Assembly (NCBI GenBank): GCA_964393405.1
Contig: CAYMTR010000002.1
Span: 75,853 to 139,852 of the forward strand
Reading direction: 5' to 3'
DNA: 64,000 bases
Origin: CAYMTR01 sp964393405
GTDB taxonomy: Bacteria > Bacteroidota > Bacteroidia > Bacteroidales > Prolixibacteraceae
Part shown: piece by piece, positions 39,014-47,972 of the stretch
Numbering within the stretch: the first letter of the stretch is position 1
Layout: each line of letters begins with the position of its first letter
Position numbers and translations under genes: made by a program
Notes under the pieces: model-generated
What the model was told of the DNA's origin: nothing
Databases searched by the model: none
What the model saw: only the letters and a program-made list of their open reading frames with translations

Positions 39014-39043
39014 CGGGTTATCCAAAAGATAACCCGCTTTTTT
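39014..39043 (+). terminator. orphan rightward intrinsic terminator
   Basis: CGGGTTATC (39014-39022) pairs with GATAACCCG (39028-39036) across CAAAA and is followed by C and a T-run on the plus strand. No rightward gene precedes it. On the minus strand it lacks a T-tract after the stem. Confidence 0.8.
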
Positions 39044-39081
39044 TGAATAATTCTTGAAATTGAATTCTCTATATTTAAGCT

Positions 39082-39392
39082 TTATTTCGATTTAATTTTT
39101 TCAATTAATCCCATACAACCATCTTCTAGCAAGTCCAATACATGCTCAAACCCCTCTACCCCTCCGTAATATGGATCAGGAATTTCTTTTTCATTATGAC
39201 ATGAAAGAAAACGATAGCATGCTCAATCATTCGCCTATCAGCCCTTTCACCTGAATGATATCCCATTATTCCTGCTGAATCAATTTCATATTCTTTTTCC
39301 AATCCTTCTTCATTAACAAAATAACTAAAAACAGCTTCTGCTGCAGGAGATCTGTAAATATTTCCTATACAAACAAATAAAACTTTCTTCAT
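39082..39392 (-). pseudogene. low-molecular-weight protein-tyrosine phosphatase, internal deletion and frameshift
   Basis: The N-terminal 59 residues from ATG 39392 are a clear LMW-PTP (VLFVCIGNIYRSPAAEA, with the C-x5-R-S loop and Tyr instead of the usual second Cys), ending at RRMIEHA. The known C-terminus follows in another frame as FLSCHNEKEIPDPYYGG with the general-acid DPYYGG motif, then GFEHVLDLLEDGC, stopping at 39082. About 50 residues normally lying between these parts are missing. The open frame as it stands stops at 39156 with 78 residues and lacks the general acid, so an active enzyme is not expected. Confidence 0.85.
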
Positions 39393-39690
39393 AGAATTTC
39401 AAGTCAATTGATAAATATTTTATTAAAACATTCAAAAATTGAAATAATTTTTAAATATCCATTAACAGCTGAAACAAAAAGTGATAAAGAAATTTTTTCT
39501 TAAGAAATTACTATTCATATTAAATCCTTTTGTGAAAAACTTCATTCTTGTTTCATTTTTTTTAAATTAGAGTCGCAAAAAATTGGTTTATCAATATTTA
39601 TGCAAATTAATTAATCTTTGTCTTCTTGATCAGCTTATATTACAACTAACTGTTTGGGAGACAATAAACCTAACAATTAATTCTTAACTT
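39393..39690. other. 298-base AT-rich leader region of hppA
   Basis: Precedes the rightward pyrophosphatase gene and follows the 5' end of the decayed phosphatase. AT-rich, no ORF, no convincing TTTG/TAnnTTTG pair, and no riboswitch-like structure seen by eye. The hppA promoter must be here. Confidence 0.45.
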
Positions 39691-41964
39691 ATGAATTATT
39701 TCATACTTATTCCTGTAGCAGCAGTAGCTGCTCTCCTTTTTGCCTTTTACTTTTATAAAACCATGATGAAAAGCTCTGAAGGCAACGACAAAATGAAGGA
39801 GATTGCACAATATGTGCGTGAAGGGGCTATGGCGTATCTAAAACGCCAATATAAAGTAGTGACAATAGTATTTGTTGTCCTGGTAGTATTGCTTCTCTTA
39901 CTGGCATACATGGGAGTCCAAAATCCTTTTGTTCCTGTTGCGTTTTTAACAGGAGGTTTTTTCTCCGGCCTTTGTGGTTACCTCGGTATGAAAACTGCTA
40001 CAAATGCATCAGCAAGAACAGCCCAAGGTGCTTCTGAATCATTAAACAAAGGTCTGAAGGTTGCATTCCGAAGCGGTGCAGTAATGGGCCTTGTTGTTGT
40101 AGGTTTTGGTCTTTTAGATATTTCAGCTTGGTACCTCATTCTGACCAAAGTAGTTTATACTGCTGAAAACATGCGCGAAGGTCTTACTTTTATGGGACTT
40201 ACATTTGTTAGACCTGGCCTCGAAGAGTCTCAAAAACTTGTTGAAATAACTGCTACCATGCTTACTTTCGGTATGGGTGCATCAACTCAGGCTCTCTTTG
40301 CTCGTGTTGGAGGAGGAATTTATACTAAAGCAGCTGATGTTGGTGCCGACTTAGTTGGTAAAGTTGAAGCCGGTATTCCTGAAGATGATCCAAGAAATCC
40401 TGCAACAATCGCAGATAACGTTGGCGACAACGTAGGTGACGTTGCCGGAATGGGAGCCGACCTTTATGAATCATATTGTGGTTCAATTCTTGCCACAGCC
40501 GCCTTGGGAGCAGCATTATCTGTAAACATTGAAGAACAAACTACTAAAGTTATTGCTCCGATGCTTGTTGCTGCAATTGGTATTTTCTTGTCTATTGCAG
40601 GTATTTTTATGGTGAGAGCTAAGGAATCTGCTACACAGAAAAACCTGCTTAACGCCTTGCTTTTAGGCACAGGAGGAAGTTCTGCCCTAATACTTGTTGC
40701 TGTAGCAGTAATGGCATATTTTGATATAATTACCTGGGGTGTATTCGGATCCGCAGTTGCCGGTTTAGTTGCCGGGGTAATTATTGGACAGGGCACTGAA
40801 CTTTTCACTTCTGATGAATACAAACCTACCCGAGGAATTGCAAAACAAGCTCAACAAGGACCCGCTACCACTATAATTGATGGTATTGCTACCGGTATGT
40901 ATTCAACCTGGATTCCTGTTGTTACTATAGTTGCAGGTATAATTGCAGCCTACGGTTTTGCAGGAGGGTTCAATGATTTTGGTGAAGGTGTTTATGGTAT
41001 TGGCTTTGCCGCAGTAGGTATGCTCTCTACTTTAGGAATAACACTCGCAACTGATGCTTTTGGACCAATAGCTGATAACGCCGGAGGAAATGCTGAAATG
41101 TCTGAACTCCCAAAGGAAGTGCGCCAACGTACTGATGCACTTGATATGCTTGGAAATACAACTGCTGCTACAGGAAAGGGATTTGCAATTGGTTCTGCAG
41201 CTCTTACCGCAATGGCTCTTGTTGCCGCATACATGGAAGAAATCAAGATATGGATTAATAAAGGTCTGTCTGAGGGTGAAATTTTTGTTAACAACGGAGT
41301 TCAATTCGTTGTTGCTAATACAGAAGCTGTAACAGAAGGTGTAAAACAGGTCGCTATATCTAATGCATCTCTTCATGATTTTTCATCTTACTATAATCTT
41401 ACCCTTCTAAATCCGATTCTAATCAGTGGTTTATTTATCGGAGCTATGATGGCTTTTGTTTTTTGTGCAATGACAATGAAAGCCGTAGGCAGGGCTGCCG
41501 GAGCAATGGTTGACGAAGTAAGACGTCAATTTCGCGAAATACCCGGAATCCTCGAAGGTAAAGGTAAACCTGAATATGCTAAATGTGTTGAAATTTCAAC
41601 CAGAGGTGCACAGAAAGAAATGTTACTTCCTGCTCTCCTTGCAATAGCTGTTCCTGTAGTAATTGGACTAGTTTTTGGCGTTGCAGGTGTTGTGGGTCTC
41701 CTGATGGGAGGAATGACTACCGGATTTACTCTTGCAGTTATGCTTAACAACGCCGGTGGAGCATGGGACAATGCTAAAAAGTATATTGAAAAAGGAAACC
41801 TTGGAGGTAAAGGCAGCGAAACTCATAAAGCAGCTGTAGTTGGTGATACTGTTGGTGATCCTTTTAAAGATACATCAGGACCTAGCTTAAATATTCTTAT
41901 TAAGCTTATGTCGATGGTCTCAGTTGTAGTAGCAGGTGTTACTGTTGCTTATCACATTTTCTAA
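39691..41964 (+). CDS. hppA: membrane-bound ion-pumping pyrophosphatase, K+-dependent type
   Basis: A 757-residue protein with about 16 membrane helices. The PPi-binding motif DVGADLVGKVE and the following DDPRNPATIADNVGDNVGD are intact, as is the second acidic cluster (GDTVGDPFKDTSGPS). The sequence GNTTAATGKGFAIGSAAL carries Ala and Gly at the two positions that in K+-independent enzymes are Lys and Thr, so a K+-dependent enzyme is expected. Such enzymes pump Na+ and/or H+; I cannot decide the ion. Single gene with its own terminator. Confidence 0.95.
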   Translation: MNYFILIPVAAVAALLFAFYFYKTMMKSSEGNDKMKEIAQYVREGAMAYLKRQYKVVTIVFVVLVVLLLLLAYMGVQNPFVPVAFLTGGFFSGLCGYLGMKTATNASARTAQGASESLNKGLKVAFRSGAVMGLVVVGFGLLDISAWYLILTKVVYTAENMREGLTFMGLTFVRPGLEESQKLVEITATMLTFGMGASTQALFARVGGGIYTKAADVGADLVGKVEAGIPEDDPRNPATIADNVGDNVGDVAGMGADLYESYCGSILATAALGAALSVNIEEQTTKVIAPMLVAAIGIFLSIAGIFMVRAKESATQKNLLNALLLGTGGSSALILVAVAVMAYFDIITWGVFGSAVAGLVAGVIIGQGTELFTSDEYKPTRGIAKQAQQGPATTIIDGIATGMYSTWIPVVTIVAGIIAAYGFAGGFNDFGEGVYGIGFAAVGMLSTLGITLATDAFGPIADNAGGNAEMSELPKEVRQRTDALDMLGNTTAATGKGFAIGSAALTAMALVAAYMEEIKIWINKGLSEGEIFVNNGVQFVVANTEAVTEGVKQVAISNASLHDFSSYYNLTLLNPILISGLFIGAMMAFVFCAMTMKAVGRAAGAMVDEVRRQFREIPGILEGKGKPEYAKCVEISTRGAQKEMLLPALLAIAVPVVIGLVFGVAGVVGLLMGGMTTGFTLAVMLNNAGGAWDNAKKYIEKGNLGGKGSETHKAAVVGDTVGDPFKDTSGPSLNILIKLMSMVSVVVAGVTVAYHIF

Positions 41965-41987
41965 AATCAAAATATAATAATAATAAT

Positions 41988-42013
41988 AAATCCCGGTATT
42001 ATTACCGGGATTT
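41988..42013. terminator. bidirectional intrinsic terminator between hppA and hydrogenase operon
   Basis: AAATCCCGGTA (41988-41998) pairs perfectly with TACCGGGATTT (42003-42013) across TTAT. It serves the rightward hppA and, from the other side, the leftward hydrogenase operon ending at 42036. Confidence 0.88.
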
Positions 42014-42035
42014 ATTTTTCTATAGCGCTAAATAT

Positions 42036-42527
42036 CTATTTTATACAACCTACTTTGTATTCAGAAAGTATGTTTTTGACATCAGCAGGAGAAATCCTTC
42101 CATGAACTTTATCTCCTATCATCACTACAGGTGCAAGACCACATGCTCCAACACATCGCAAAGCACTTAACGAAAACTTTCCGTCAGCTGTAGTTTCACC
42201 TACTTCTATTTTCAATTGTCGTTTAAATTCATCCAGAACTTGTTCTGCACCTCTCACATAACATGCTGTTCCCATACAAACAGAAATTGGATGTTCACCC
42301 TGAGGTTTCATTGTGAAAAATGAGTAAAACGTCACTACTCCATAAACCTTGGCTGCAGAAATATTTAATTCCCTGGCAATCAATTCCTGTACTTCTGCAG
42401 GAAGGTATCCCAATTTATGTTGAACTTGATGTAATACATTTATTAGTTCACCTTCCTGATTTCTAAAGTCTAAACAAACTTCTTTTACAATACTGATTGC
42501 GTATTCTGATAATTCTATCTTTGGCAT
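42036..42527 (-). CDS. hydC: NuoE/HydC-like 2Fe-2S subunit of trimeric [FeFe] hydrogenase
   Basis: A 163-residue thioredoxin-fold ferredoxin of the NuoE/HndA family. The 2Fe-2S ligands are C-x4-C in VCMGTACYVRG and C-x3-C in RCVGACGLAP. It lies 17 bases after hydA in a leftward operon with the NuoF-like and [FeFe] subunits, so it is the small electron-transfer subunit of the soluble NAD-linked hydrogenase. Last gene of the operon. Confidence 0.93.
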   Translation of the reverse strand: MPKIELSEYAISIVKEVCLDFRNQEGELINVLHQVQHKLGYLPAEVQELIARELNISAAKVYGVVTFYSFFTMKPQGEHPISVCMGTACYVRGAEQVLDEFKRQLKIEVGETTADGKFSLSALRCVGACGLAPVVMIGDKVHGRISPADVKNILSEYKVGCIK

Positions 42528-42544
42528 GATTTTGAAAATTAGGG

Positions 42545-44317
42545 TTAATCTTCCTTGATAAATGTTTTGCTTCGGTCAAAATAACATGTATGCAGCAAAT
42601 GATGAGCCTTATCACTCATCGGTTTGCCAAGAAATTCTTCATATAACTTGATTATATAAGGATTCTCATGCGATTTTCTTATAACTTTCATCGAGTCTTC
42701 ACTATATAATGCCATCTGTCTGCTTTTAAGAACTTCAGAGTTGCTATGATGATATGGTTGACCACCTCCTCCAATGCAACCTCCGGGACACGACATAATT
42801 TCAATTGCATGATAATGAGATTTCCCTGATTTAATATCTTCAAGTAGCTTTCGGGCATTTCCTAAACCATGTGCTATACCAATATGAATTGGAAGTCCGT
42901 CGAAATCAATTATTGCTTCCCTTACTCCTTCCATTCCTCTTAATTCCTCAAAATCAACTTTCGGAAGTGTTTTCTTAGTATGTAATTCATAAGCTGTTCT
43001 TACTGCTGCTTCAATTACACCTCCTGTTGTTCCAAAGATTACACCCGCTCCTGTAGATTCACCCATGGGTTGATCAAAATCTTCATCATCAAGCGAAAGA
43101 AATTCTATGTTTGCAAGTTTGATTAATGCTGCCAATTCTCTTGTAGTCAAAGCATAATCAACATCAGGATTGCCATTTACACTGAACTCTTCCCTACTGC
43201 ATTCGTATTTCTTTGCAACACATGGCATTATTGAAACAACAATCAAATCTTCACGCTTAATATTTAGTTTGTCTGCAAAATATGTTTTTGCAATCGCTCC
43301 AAACATTTGTTGAGGTGATTTAGCGGATGATGGTATGTCTATCATCGTTGGAAATTGATGCTCAAAGAATTTTACCCAAGCAGGACAACAAGATGTCAAA
43401 ATAGGTAATTTTACTGTTGAGTCTCCTTCCAGATGTTTGGTCAATCTTGTTAATAATTCTGTTCCTTCTTCCATGATAGTCAAGTCGGCAGCAAAATCAG
43501 TGTCAAAGACGAAATCAAAACCTAGTCTCTTTAATGCAGCCGCCATCTTTCCTGTAACCAAGGTTCCGGCAGGCAAGCCAAATTCTTCACCTAAAGCAGC
43601 TCTTACTGCAGGGGCAGTTTGAACTATAACAGTCTTGCTTGGATCAGACAAAGCCCGTATTACTGCAGGAGTATGATTAACTTCTGTTAAAGCGCCGGTT
43701 GGACAAACAGCTACACATTGACCACAATATGTACATACTGAATGATCAAGATTTTCTTCAAACGCAGGAGATACTACAGCATTAAATCCTCGGTTTATTG
43801 CCGAAAGTACTCCAACCGTCTGTACCTCATTGCACATCATTTCACATCTCCTGCACATGATGCACTTATCCATGTCCCTGATTATCGCCGGTGATGTGTC
43901 TTCCCTATATGTCGATTTCTCACCTTCATAATGTATCTCTCTGATACCCATATCGTGAGCTAGCTGTTGCAATTCACATTCTCCAGCTTTTGCACATGTA
44001 AGGCATTCAAAAGGATGATCAGATATTATAAGCTCTATTATTGTTCTTCGAGAATTTATCACCCTCATGGAATGAGTATTTATAACCATTCCGTTATCTG
44101 CTTCAGTCACACAGGCCGGAGCTAAATTTTTACGTCCTTTAACCTCAACAACACAAACCCTGCATCCGCCCGGTTTATTCTCAATACCCATGTCGTCAAG
44201 TTTCATATGACATAAAGTAGGAATATGAACACCAACTTTACGAGCTGCCTCAAGAATGGTCGTTCCCTTTTCAACTTCAATTTCTTTATTATCTATGGTT
44301 ATCTTTATCTTGTCCAT
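42545..44317 (-). CDS. hydA: [FeFe] hydrogenase catalytic subunit HydA (group A, NAD-linked type)
   Basis: A 590-residue enzyme. N-terminal 2Fe-2S domain (CHMKLDDMG then CRVC), a NuoG-like His/Cys cluster region (HPFECLTCAKAGEC), two 4Fe-4S clusters (CIMCRRCEMMC, CTYCGQCVAVC), then the H-domain with canonical L1 TSCCPAW at residue 308, L2 MPCVAKKYE and L3 EIMSCPGGCIGGGGQP, and a short small-subunit-like C-terminus. All H-cluster ligands and the proton-transfer Cys are present, so it should be active. Maturases HydE/F/G are not in this window. Electron bifurcation with ferredoxin is likely for the HydABC type but not provable here. Confidence 0.97.
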   Translation of the reverse strand: MDKIKITIDNKEIEVEKGTTILEAARKVGVHIPTLCHMKLDDMGIENKPGGCRVCVVEVKGRKNLAPACVTEADNGMVINTHSMRVINSRRTIIELIISDHPFECLTCAKAGECELQQLAHDMGIREIHYEGEKSTYREDTSPAIIRDMDKCIMCRRCEMMCNEVQTVGVLSAINRGFNAVVSPAFEENLDHSVCTYCGQCVAVCPTGALTEVNHTPAVIRALSDPSKTVIVQTAPAVRAALGEEFGLPAGTLVTGKMAAALKRLGFDFVFDTDFAADLTIMEEGTELLTRLTKHLEGDSTVKLPILTSCCPAWVKFFEHQFPTMIDIPSSAKSPQQMFGAIAKTYFADKLNIKREDLIVVSIMPCVAKKYECSREEFSVNGNPDVDYALTTRELAALIKLANIEFLSLDDEDFDQPMGESTGAGVIFGTTGGVIEAAVRTAYELHTKKTLPKVDFEELRGMEGVREAIIDFDGLPIHIGIAHGLGNARKLLEDIKSGKSHYHAIEIMSCPGGCIGGGGQPYHHSNSEVLKSRQMALYSEDSMKVIRKSHENPYIIKLYEEFLGKPMSDKAHHLLHTCYFDRSKTFIKED

Positions 44318-44338
44318 TTCTGATAATTTTCAAATCAA

Positions 44339-46132
44339 TTAATTTACCACTATTGCTTTAAATTTGCATTTCTCGTAACAAATACCGCACTTTATACAAA
44401 TTGATTGGTCGATATAATGAGGCATCTTTCTCTCGCCTGTAATCGCTCCTACAGGGCAATTCCTATAACATAGTGTACAACCTGTACATAATTCAGGAAT
44501 TATTTCGTAATGTAAAAGGGTTTTACACTGACCTGCCGGACATTTTTTATCTTTTACATGTGCTTCATACTCGTTATAAAAATTGTCTAACGTCGACAAA
44601 ATAGGATTTGGTGATGTCTGTCCTAGTCCGCAAAGAGATGTGTCTTTAATCACAGCCGACAAAGTTCTCAATTTCTCAAGGTCTTTTGGGGTACCTTCTC
44701 CTTGCGTTATTTTTGTTAAAATCTCATGCAATCTTTTATTCCCAATTCTGCATGGGGTACACTTTCCACATGATTCATCAAGCGTAAATTCAAGATAGAA
44801 TCTTGCTATCGAAACCATACAATCGTCTTCATCCAAAACAATCATTCCTCCTGATCCCATCATTGATCCTGCTGCTATCAATGTATCATAGTCAATCGGT
44901 GTATCAAGATGCTTCTCTGTCAAACATCCACCTGAAGGACCTCCTGTTTGAACTGCTTTGAATTTTTTACCGTTTCTTATTCCTCCCCCAATATCAAAAA
45001 TAACTTCTCTTAATGTTATTCCCATTGGAACTTCTATCAATCCAACGTTGTTAACCTTTCCTGCAAGTGCAAAAACTTTTGTTCCTTTTGATTTTTCAGT
45101 TCCGATACTACTAAACCATGAAGCTCCTTTATTGATTATTACTGGAATATTCGCAAAAGTTTCAACATTATTAACATTGGTAGGTTTACCCAGATATCCT
45201 GAAACTGAAGGGAAAGGCGGTTTGAATGTTGGCTCACCTCTTGATCCTTCCATCGAATGTATTAATGCTGTTTCTTCTCCACAGACAAATGCTCCGGCAC
45301 CGTATCTAATTTCTATTTCAAACTTAAAATCTGTTCCAAGAATCTCTTCTCCAAGTAATCCATATTCTCTGGCCTGACTTAATGCTATTTTCAATCGGTT
45401 AATTGCTAAAGGATATTCTGCCCTTATGTACACCAAACCTCTATCTGACCCAATGCAATAACCACAAATAGCCATGGCTTCAATTACTGAATGTGGATCG
45501 CCCTCAAGAATAGATCTATCCATGAATGCTCCGGGATCACCTTCGTCAGCATTGCAAACTACATATTTCTGAGTGCTTACTGATTTTGAGGTTATTTCCC
45601 ACTTCAGCCCCGTTGGAAATCCACCACCGCCACGACCCCTTAACCCGGAATCTTTAATTATTGATATTACTTCCTCCGGTGATTTTTCTGACAAACATTC
45701 ACCTAATGCAGCATAACCATCACGTGCTATATATTCTTCAATGTTTTCCGGATTAATAAATCCACAATTTCGAAGTGCAATCCTAACTTGCTTCTTATAA
45801 AAATCTATATTGGAAGTGCTTGCTACCTGGTACTCATTTTTTGGATTTACATATAGAAGCCTTCTCAATGGCCTTCCCTTCACAATATGTTCATCAATAA
45901 TGTCTTTTACATCATCCGGACTTACTTCAGTGTAAAAAGTGTTGTCCGGAACAACCTTTACAACAGGACCTTTCTCGCAAAATCCGAAGCAACCTGTAGT
46001 CACTACTTTTACTTCTTTATCGAGATTCCTTTCCTTTAATCCTGTTTTTAAGTTTGAAACAATTTTCTCAGATTGTGAAGCCCGGCATCCTGTACCTCCA
46101 CATACTAAAATTTGCATTTTATAATCAGCCAT
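44339..46132 (-). CDS. hydB: NuoF-like NAD(H)/FMN subunit HydB with extra ferredoxin domains
   Basis: A 597-residue flavoprotein. An N-terminal thioredoxin-like 2Fe-2S domain (VCGGTGC, CFGFCEKGP) is followed by the NuoF core with GRGGGGFPTG for FMN/NADH binding, GAGAFVCGEETALI, and the 4Fe-4S ligands in ESCGKCTPCRIG. A C-terminal extension has two 4Fe-4S motifs (CTGCTLCYRNC, CIKCGICYEKC). This layout is that of HydB in trimeric bifurcating hydrogenases. Twenty-one bases separate it from both neighbours in the operon. Confidence 0.95.
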   Translation of the reverse strand: MADYKMQILVCGGTGCRASQSEKIVSNLKTGLKERNLDKEVKVVTTGCFGFCEKGPVVKVVPDNTFYTEVSPDDVKDIIDEHIVKGRPLRRLLYVNPKNEYQVASTSNIDFYKKQVRIALRNCGFINPENIEEYIARDGYAALGECLSEKSPEEVISIIKDSGLRGRGGGGFPTGLKWEITSKSVSTQKYVVCNADEGDPGAFMDRSILEGDPHSVIEAMAICGYCIGSDRGLVYIRAEYPLAINRLKIALSQAREYGLLGEEILGTDFKFEIEIRYGAGAFVCGEETALIHSMEGSRGEPTFKPPFPSVSGYLGKPTNVNNVETFANIPVIINKGASWFSSIGTEKSKGTKVFALAGKVNNVGLIEVPMGITLREVIFDIGGGIRNGKKFKAVQTGGPSGGCLTEKHLDTPIDYDTLIAAGSMMGSGGMIVLDEDDCMVSIARFYLEFTLDESCGKCTPCRIGNKRLHEILTKITQGEGTPKDLEKLRTLSAVIKDTSLCGLGQTSPNPILSTLDNFYNEYEAHVKDKKCPAGQCKTLLHYEIIPELCTGCTLCYRNCPVGAITGERKMPHYIDQSICIKCGICYEKCKFKAIVVN

Positions 46133-46153
46133 TACAATAATGTTTGATATTTG

Positions 46154-46549
46154 TTATTTTTCGTTGATAGTCTTGTAGTTAACAGGGATTATGCCATCAA
46201 CCAATTCTCCCTTCATTATGTGTTCAATAATTATCTCCTTTGCCTTTTCCTTTGTTACAAAGCCATAAACTACGGGATTCTGACCCGGAATTATTACTTC
46301 AATTGTAGGCTCAGCATAACAATAACCCATGCAACCGGTCTGTGTAACTATTGCATCTATTCCTTGAAAATCAAGCTCATCTATCATGAAACTCATTATC
46401 TCCTTTGCCCCTGCTGCAATTCCACATGTAGCCATTGCTACTTTTATTTGTACAATTTTATCAGCATTCTCGCCTTGTTCCCTCAGTTTAATTTTATCCT
46501 GAACATCAGCTTTAATTTTCCTTAAATCTGCTAAGGTTTTGATTTTCAT
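46154..46549 (-). CDS. thioredoxin-fold (2Fe-2S) ferredoxin, HndB-like
   Basis: A 131-residue protein with four cysteines placed as in single-domain 2Fe-2S ferredoxins: one in VAMATCGIAAGA and a later group TGCMGYCYAEP. It matches the small extra subunit (HndB type) found in NAD(P)-linked [FeFe] hydrogenase operons. It lies 21 bases upstream of hydB and 20 bases downstream of the GHKL ATPase gene, so it is probably part of the hydrogenase complex. Confidence 0.88.
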   Translation of the reverse strand: MKIKTLADLRKIKADVQDKIKLREQGENADKIVQIKVAMATCGIAAGAKEIMSFMIDELDFQGIDAIVTQTGCMGYCYAEPTIEVIIPGQNPVVYGFVTKEKAKEIIIEHIMKGELVDGIIPVNYKTINEK

Positions 46550-46569
46550 ATCTTAATAAGTTTTAAACT

Positions 46570-47118
46570 TTATTTTTTAGCCTCTATCATTTCCAAATTC
46601 TCTGATATTAACTCTTTTAAAGCTCTCAGAATATCCGGATGATTTATGGGAATTCCATCAAGCTCTTCTTTAGCCTCTTCAGTATCAAATTCAAATTCAC
46701 TAATATGTGTTTTGTGTTCGTAAATAAAACGTATTTGAGGATTAGCTCCAATGAGTAATGTCATAGTGCCTGAAATATCACCCAAAATTGGCCTGTCAAT
46801 ATGGGAAAGTCCAAATATTGCAATCACCTTGGTTCCAACACCTAACGATGATTCAATTTTCAAACTTCCTCCTGTCTGTTCCGCACTTTGCCTGTATAAC
46901 GATGTGCCAACCCCTACCTTTCTTGTTGTCCTCGAAGTAAAAAAAGGATCACAAACTTTTTTAAGGGTCTCTTCATCCATTCCTTTGCCATTATCTTCGA
47001 TTATTATCGTGTATTTGTCATTAGATATATCTTCTTCGATAAGAACTGCTATTTTCGATGCTTCAGCAGTTATGGAGTTCTGTACAATATCGAGGATATG
47101 TAGTGATAGTTCGGTCAT
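46570..47118 (-). CDS. GHKL-type ATP-binding protein without phosphoacceptor domain
   Basis: A 182-residue protein that is essentially one histidine-kinase-type ATPase domain: N box ILDIVQNS near residue 8, G1 box EDNGKGMD, and G2-like KVGVGTSL. There is no dimerisation/His domain and no sensor domain. Similar stand-alone ATPases occur ahead of trimeric [FeFe] hydrogenase genes; they may be protein kinases or anti-sigma-like regulators. The C-terminal ~70 residues are not recognised. First gene of the tight HydABC group, 113 bases from the PHP gene. Confidence 0.82.
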   Translation of the reverse strand: MTELSLHILDIVQNSITAEASKIAVLIEEDISNDKYTIIIEDNGKGMDEETLKKVCDPFFTSRTTRKVGVGTSLYRQSAEQTGGSLKIESSLGVGTKVIAIFGLSHIDRPILGDISGTMTLLIGANPQIRFIYEHKTHISEFEFDTEEAKEELDGIPINHPDILRALKELISENLEMIEAKK

Positions 47119-47231
47119 TTTCTTGCAAAATTCAATTAATTTTCAAAATTACTTGAATTAATTCAATACCGACAATTTAAATAATTATATCAAGAAAAAA
47201 CAGTTTTAATTTAATAATTTACCTTCCTGTT

Positions 47232-47972
47232 TCATTCAATACTTATTGATCTTCCTTCCTTACCCAATATCGCCTTTTTTATTTCACTGAAAGAAGCTGT
47301 TTCAATACAAAAAATTGTTTGTGATTTCCCTATAAATTCTGGAATATGTGCATCGGAACTATAAATCCAACCTAAATTGCCTGGTATCTTTTTATTTTTA
47401 TAAAATTCTTTTACATTTTCTTTTTTTGAAAACTCAACTGCATCAACTGTCAAGTTCACTGGAATAAACCCGAGCTGACTTATTATTCCGTTATAATTTC
47501 TTTCTATATGAGCCGGAATAAATAGACCATTTAATTCATGAACTTTCTTTTCAACATCAATTATGCCAACATCAAGGGAACTTATTAGCAACCTTTCCTC
47601 TGTTTCTAAAATATTCTCATTTTCATCAACAACTACCTGAAAACCGAATTTATCTGAATCATTCTTGATACAAACAAGATGAACATCTAAATAATCCTGA
47701 AACTGATTTAATTCGTTGTCATCCCCAAATAATGCCAAACAGTGAACTTCTTCCTTTGTGCTTACCTCTGCCCCGCATATCACAAAAAGTCCTTCCTTTT
47801 CCGCCAGATCTCTTATTATCGTTGATTGTTTTGTTGAATTATGATCGGTAATGGCTATTATGTCCAACCCTGCATTCAAAGCTTGCTCCACAATATTTTT
47901 TGGACTCATATCAAGACTCGCACATGGCGAGAGTACTGTATGAATATGCAGATCAGCTTTGAATTTCTTCAT
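47232..47972 (-). CDS. PHP-domain phosphoesterase
   Basis: A 246-residue protein with a PHP metal site: ADLHIHTVLSPCA at the N-terminus, AITDHNS, and the C-terminal SDAHIPE. These His/Asp motifs bind two or three metal ions in family members that hydrolyse phosphate esters or nucleotides. Its start follows the DRTGG gene stop directly. PHP genes recur beside HydS-type hydrogenase genes, so a signalling nucleotide substrate is conceivable, but that is inference. Confidence 0.85.
   Translation of the reverse strand: MKKFKADLHIHTVLSPCASLDMSPKNIVEQALNAGLDIIAITDHNSTKQSTIIRDLAEKEGLFVICGAEVSTKEEVHCLALFGDDNELNQFQDYLDVHLVCIKNDSDKFGFQVVVDENENILETEERLLISSLDVGIIDVEKKVHELNGLFIPAHIERNYNGIISQLGFIPVNLTVDAVEFSKKENVKEFYKNKKIPGNLGWIYSSDAHIPEFIGKSQTIFCIETASFSEIKKAILGKEGRSISIE

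Larger units (their letters stand above)
38738..39081. other. 344-base intergenic region with palindrome and orphan terminator
   Basis: Lies between the leftward nuclease gene and the decayed phosphatase gene. It holds an 18-base palindrome at 38823-38840 and a rightward intrinsic terminator at 39014-39043 with no rightward gene before it, so a small unannotated transcript is possible. No ORF. Confidence 0.6.

Noticed and set aside
39156..39392. Intact small 78-residue LMW-PTP-like protein
   Set aside because: The general-acid loop and C-terminus are found in another frame downstream, so this is a broken gene rather than a short functional one.
41976..41990. TAATAATAA microsatellite after hppA
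   Set aside because: Very short run in AT-rich spacer next to a terminator; no sign of function.
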